From Limisphaera sp049537155 (lineage in GTDB: Bacteria > Verrucomicrobiota > Verrucomicrobiia > Limisphaerales > Limisphaeraceae), in the NCBI RefSeq assembly GCF_049537155.1, contig NZ_JBMVQZ010000002.1, positions 365,310-429,309 on the forward strand: a stretch of 64,000 bases of DNA, written 5' to 3'. Position 1 is the stretch's first letter. Each line of letters starts with the position of its first letter. A program made the translations under genes and the position numbers. This document shows positions 63,857 to 64,000 of this stretch, piece by piece. Under the pieces are notes generated by a model. The model saw nothing but the letters and a program-made list of their open reading frames with translations. It was not told the origin of the DNA and searched no databases.

Positions 63857-64000
63857 TTATTCTTTCACCCGCTTGGCTTCCCAGTCCCGGGTGGTTTTCT
63901 CCCCGTCCCGATCACGCTCCACGGTGCCTTTGATGGTGTCTCCCTCGAGTTTGCCCTTGTAGGTGAGCACCATCTTTTGCCCGTTCCATTCGCGCGTGAC
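63857..64000 (-). CDS. C-terminal part of a small hypothetical protein (5' end outside window)
   Basis: The last 47 residues are visible: VTREWNGQKMVLTYKGKLEG, DTIKGTVERDRDGEKTTRDW, EAKRVKE, then TAA at 63857-63859. This repetitive 'KLEGDTIKGT...DWEAKR' ending is typical of small exported beta-structured proteins of Planctomycetes and Verrucomicrobia with no known function. Too little is visible to say more. Confidence 0.8.
   Translation of the reverse strand, partial: VTREWNGQKMVLTYKGKLEGDTIKGTVERDRDGEKTTRDWEAKRVKE

Overview
The window looks like a chromosomal piece of a high-GC bacterium of the Verrucomicrobiota, probably near the Pedosphaera/Limisphaera lineage. This is inferred from gene content and style: two glycoside hydrolases for deoxy-sugars, a DUF1080 protein, several secreted 'verrucomicrobial' hypotheticals, a TPR-mannosyltransferase-like membrane protein, and a ribosomal cluster without rpmD. 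I could not run a search, so the placement is an inference. No rRNA, tRNA, CRISPR array or insertion sequence was seen.

Layout. (1) 1-4351: the 3' part of a GH78 rhamnosidase, a gene-free gap, and a sigma-54 response regulator. (2) About 4.6-9.4 kb: a block of at least four decayed minus-strand genes, whose frames can be stitched together across stops and frameshifts. (3) 10.1-20.9 kb: Lrp regulator plus aminotransferase, ExoA-like glycosyltransferase, U32 peptidase/RlhA-like protein, an aromatic-repeat protein, an mlaE-mlaF-mlaD lipid transport operon, and xdhC. (4) 20.8-24.8 kb: mutM, a phosphoribosyltransferase, a SagB-like oxidoreductase, a thioredoxin-fold protein, and pyrH. (5) 25.0-31.7 kb: a cobalamin riboswitch followed by nrdA, nrdB and metE, with base and codon use unlike its surroundings. 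(6) 31.8-42.4 kb, all minus strand: a LolA-like protein, Lon, Hsp20, a small Cys-rich membrane protein, a tandem GH29 enzyme, MurJ, an MBL hydrolase and a DUF1080 protein. (7) 43.2-56.4 kb: a 25-gene ribosomal protein/secY/map/infA/rpoA cluster from rplB to rplQ with a good promoter and a strong terminator. (8) 56.5-63.6 kb: a TPR membrane protein and a capE-capF-capG-glycosyltransferase operon for UDP-N-acetyl-L-fucosamine. (9) The tail of a small hypothetical at the right edge.

The most interesting system is the riboswitch-nrdA-nrdB-metE cassette. The switch should turn on two cobalamin-independent enzymes together when B12 is short: MetE (replacing MetH) and an aerobic ribonucleotide reductase (replacing a class II enzyme). 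The NrdB carries Phe126 at the radical-tyrosine position and Glu88 as first metal ligand, the signature of the class Ic (Chlamydia-type, Mn/Fe) enzyme. So the cassette appears to be a transferred 'B12-bypass' module for DNA precursor and methionine synthesis.
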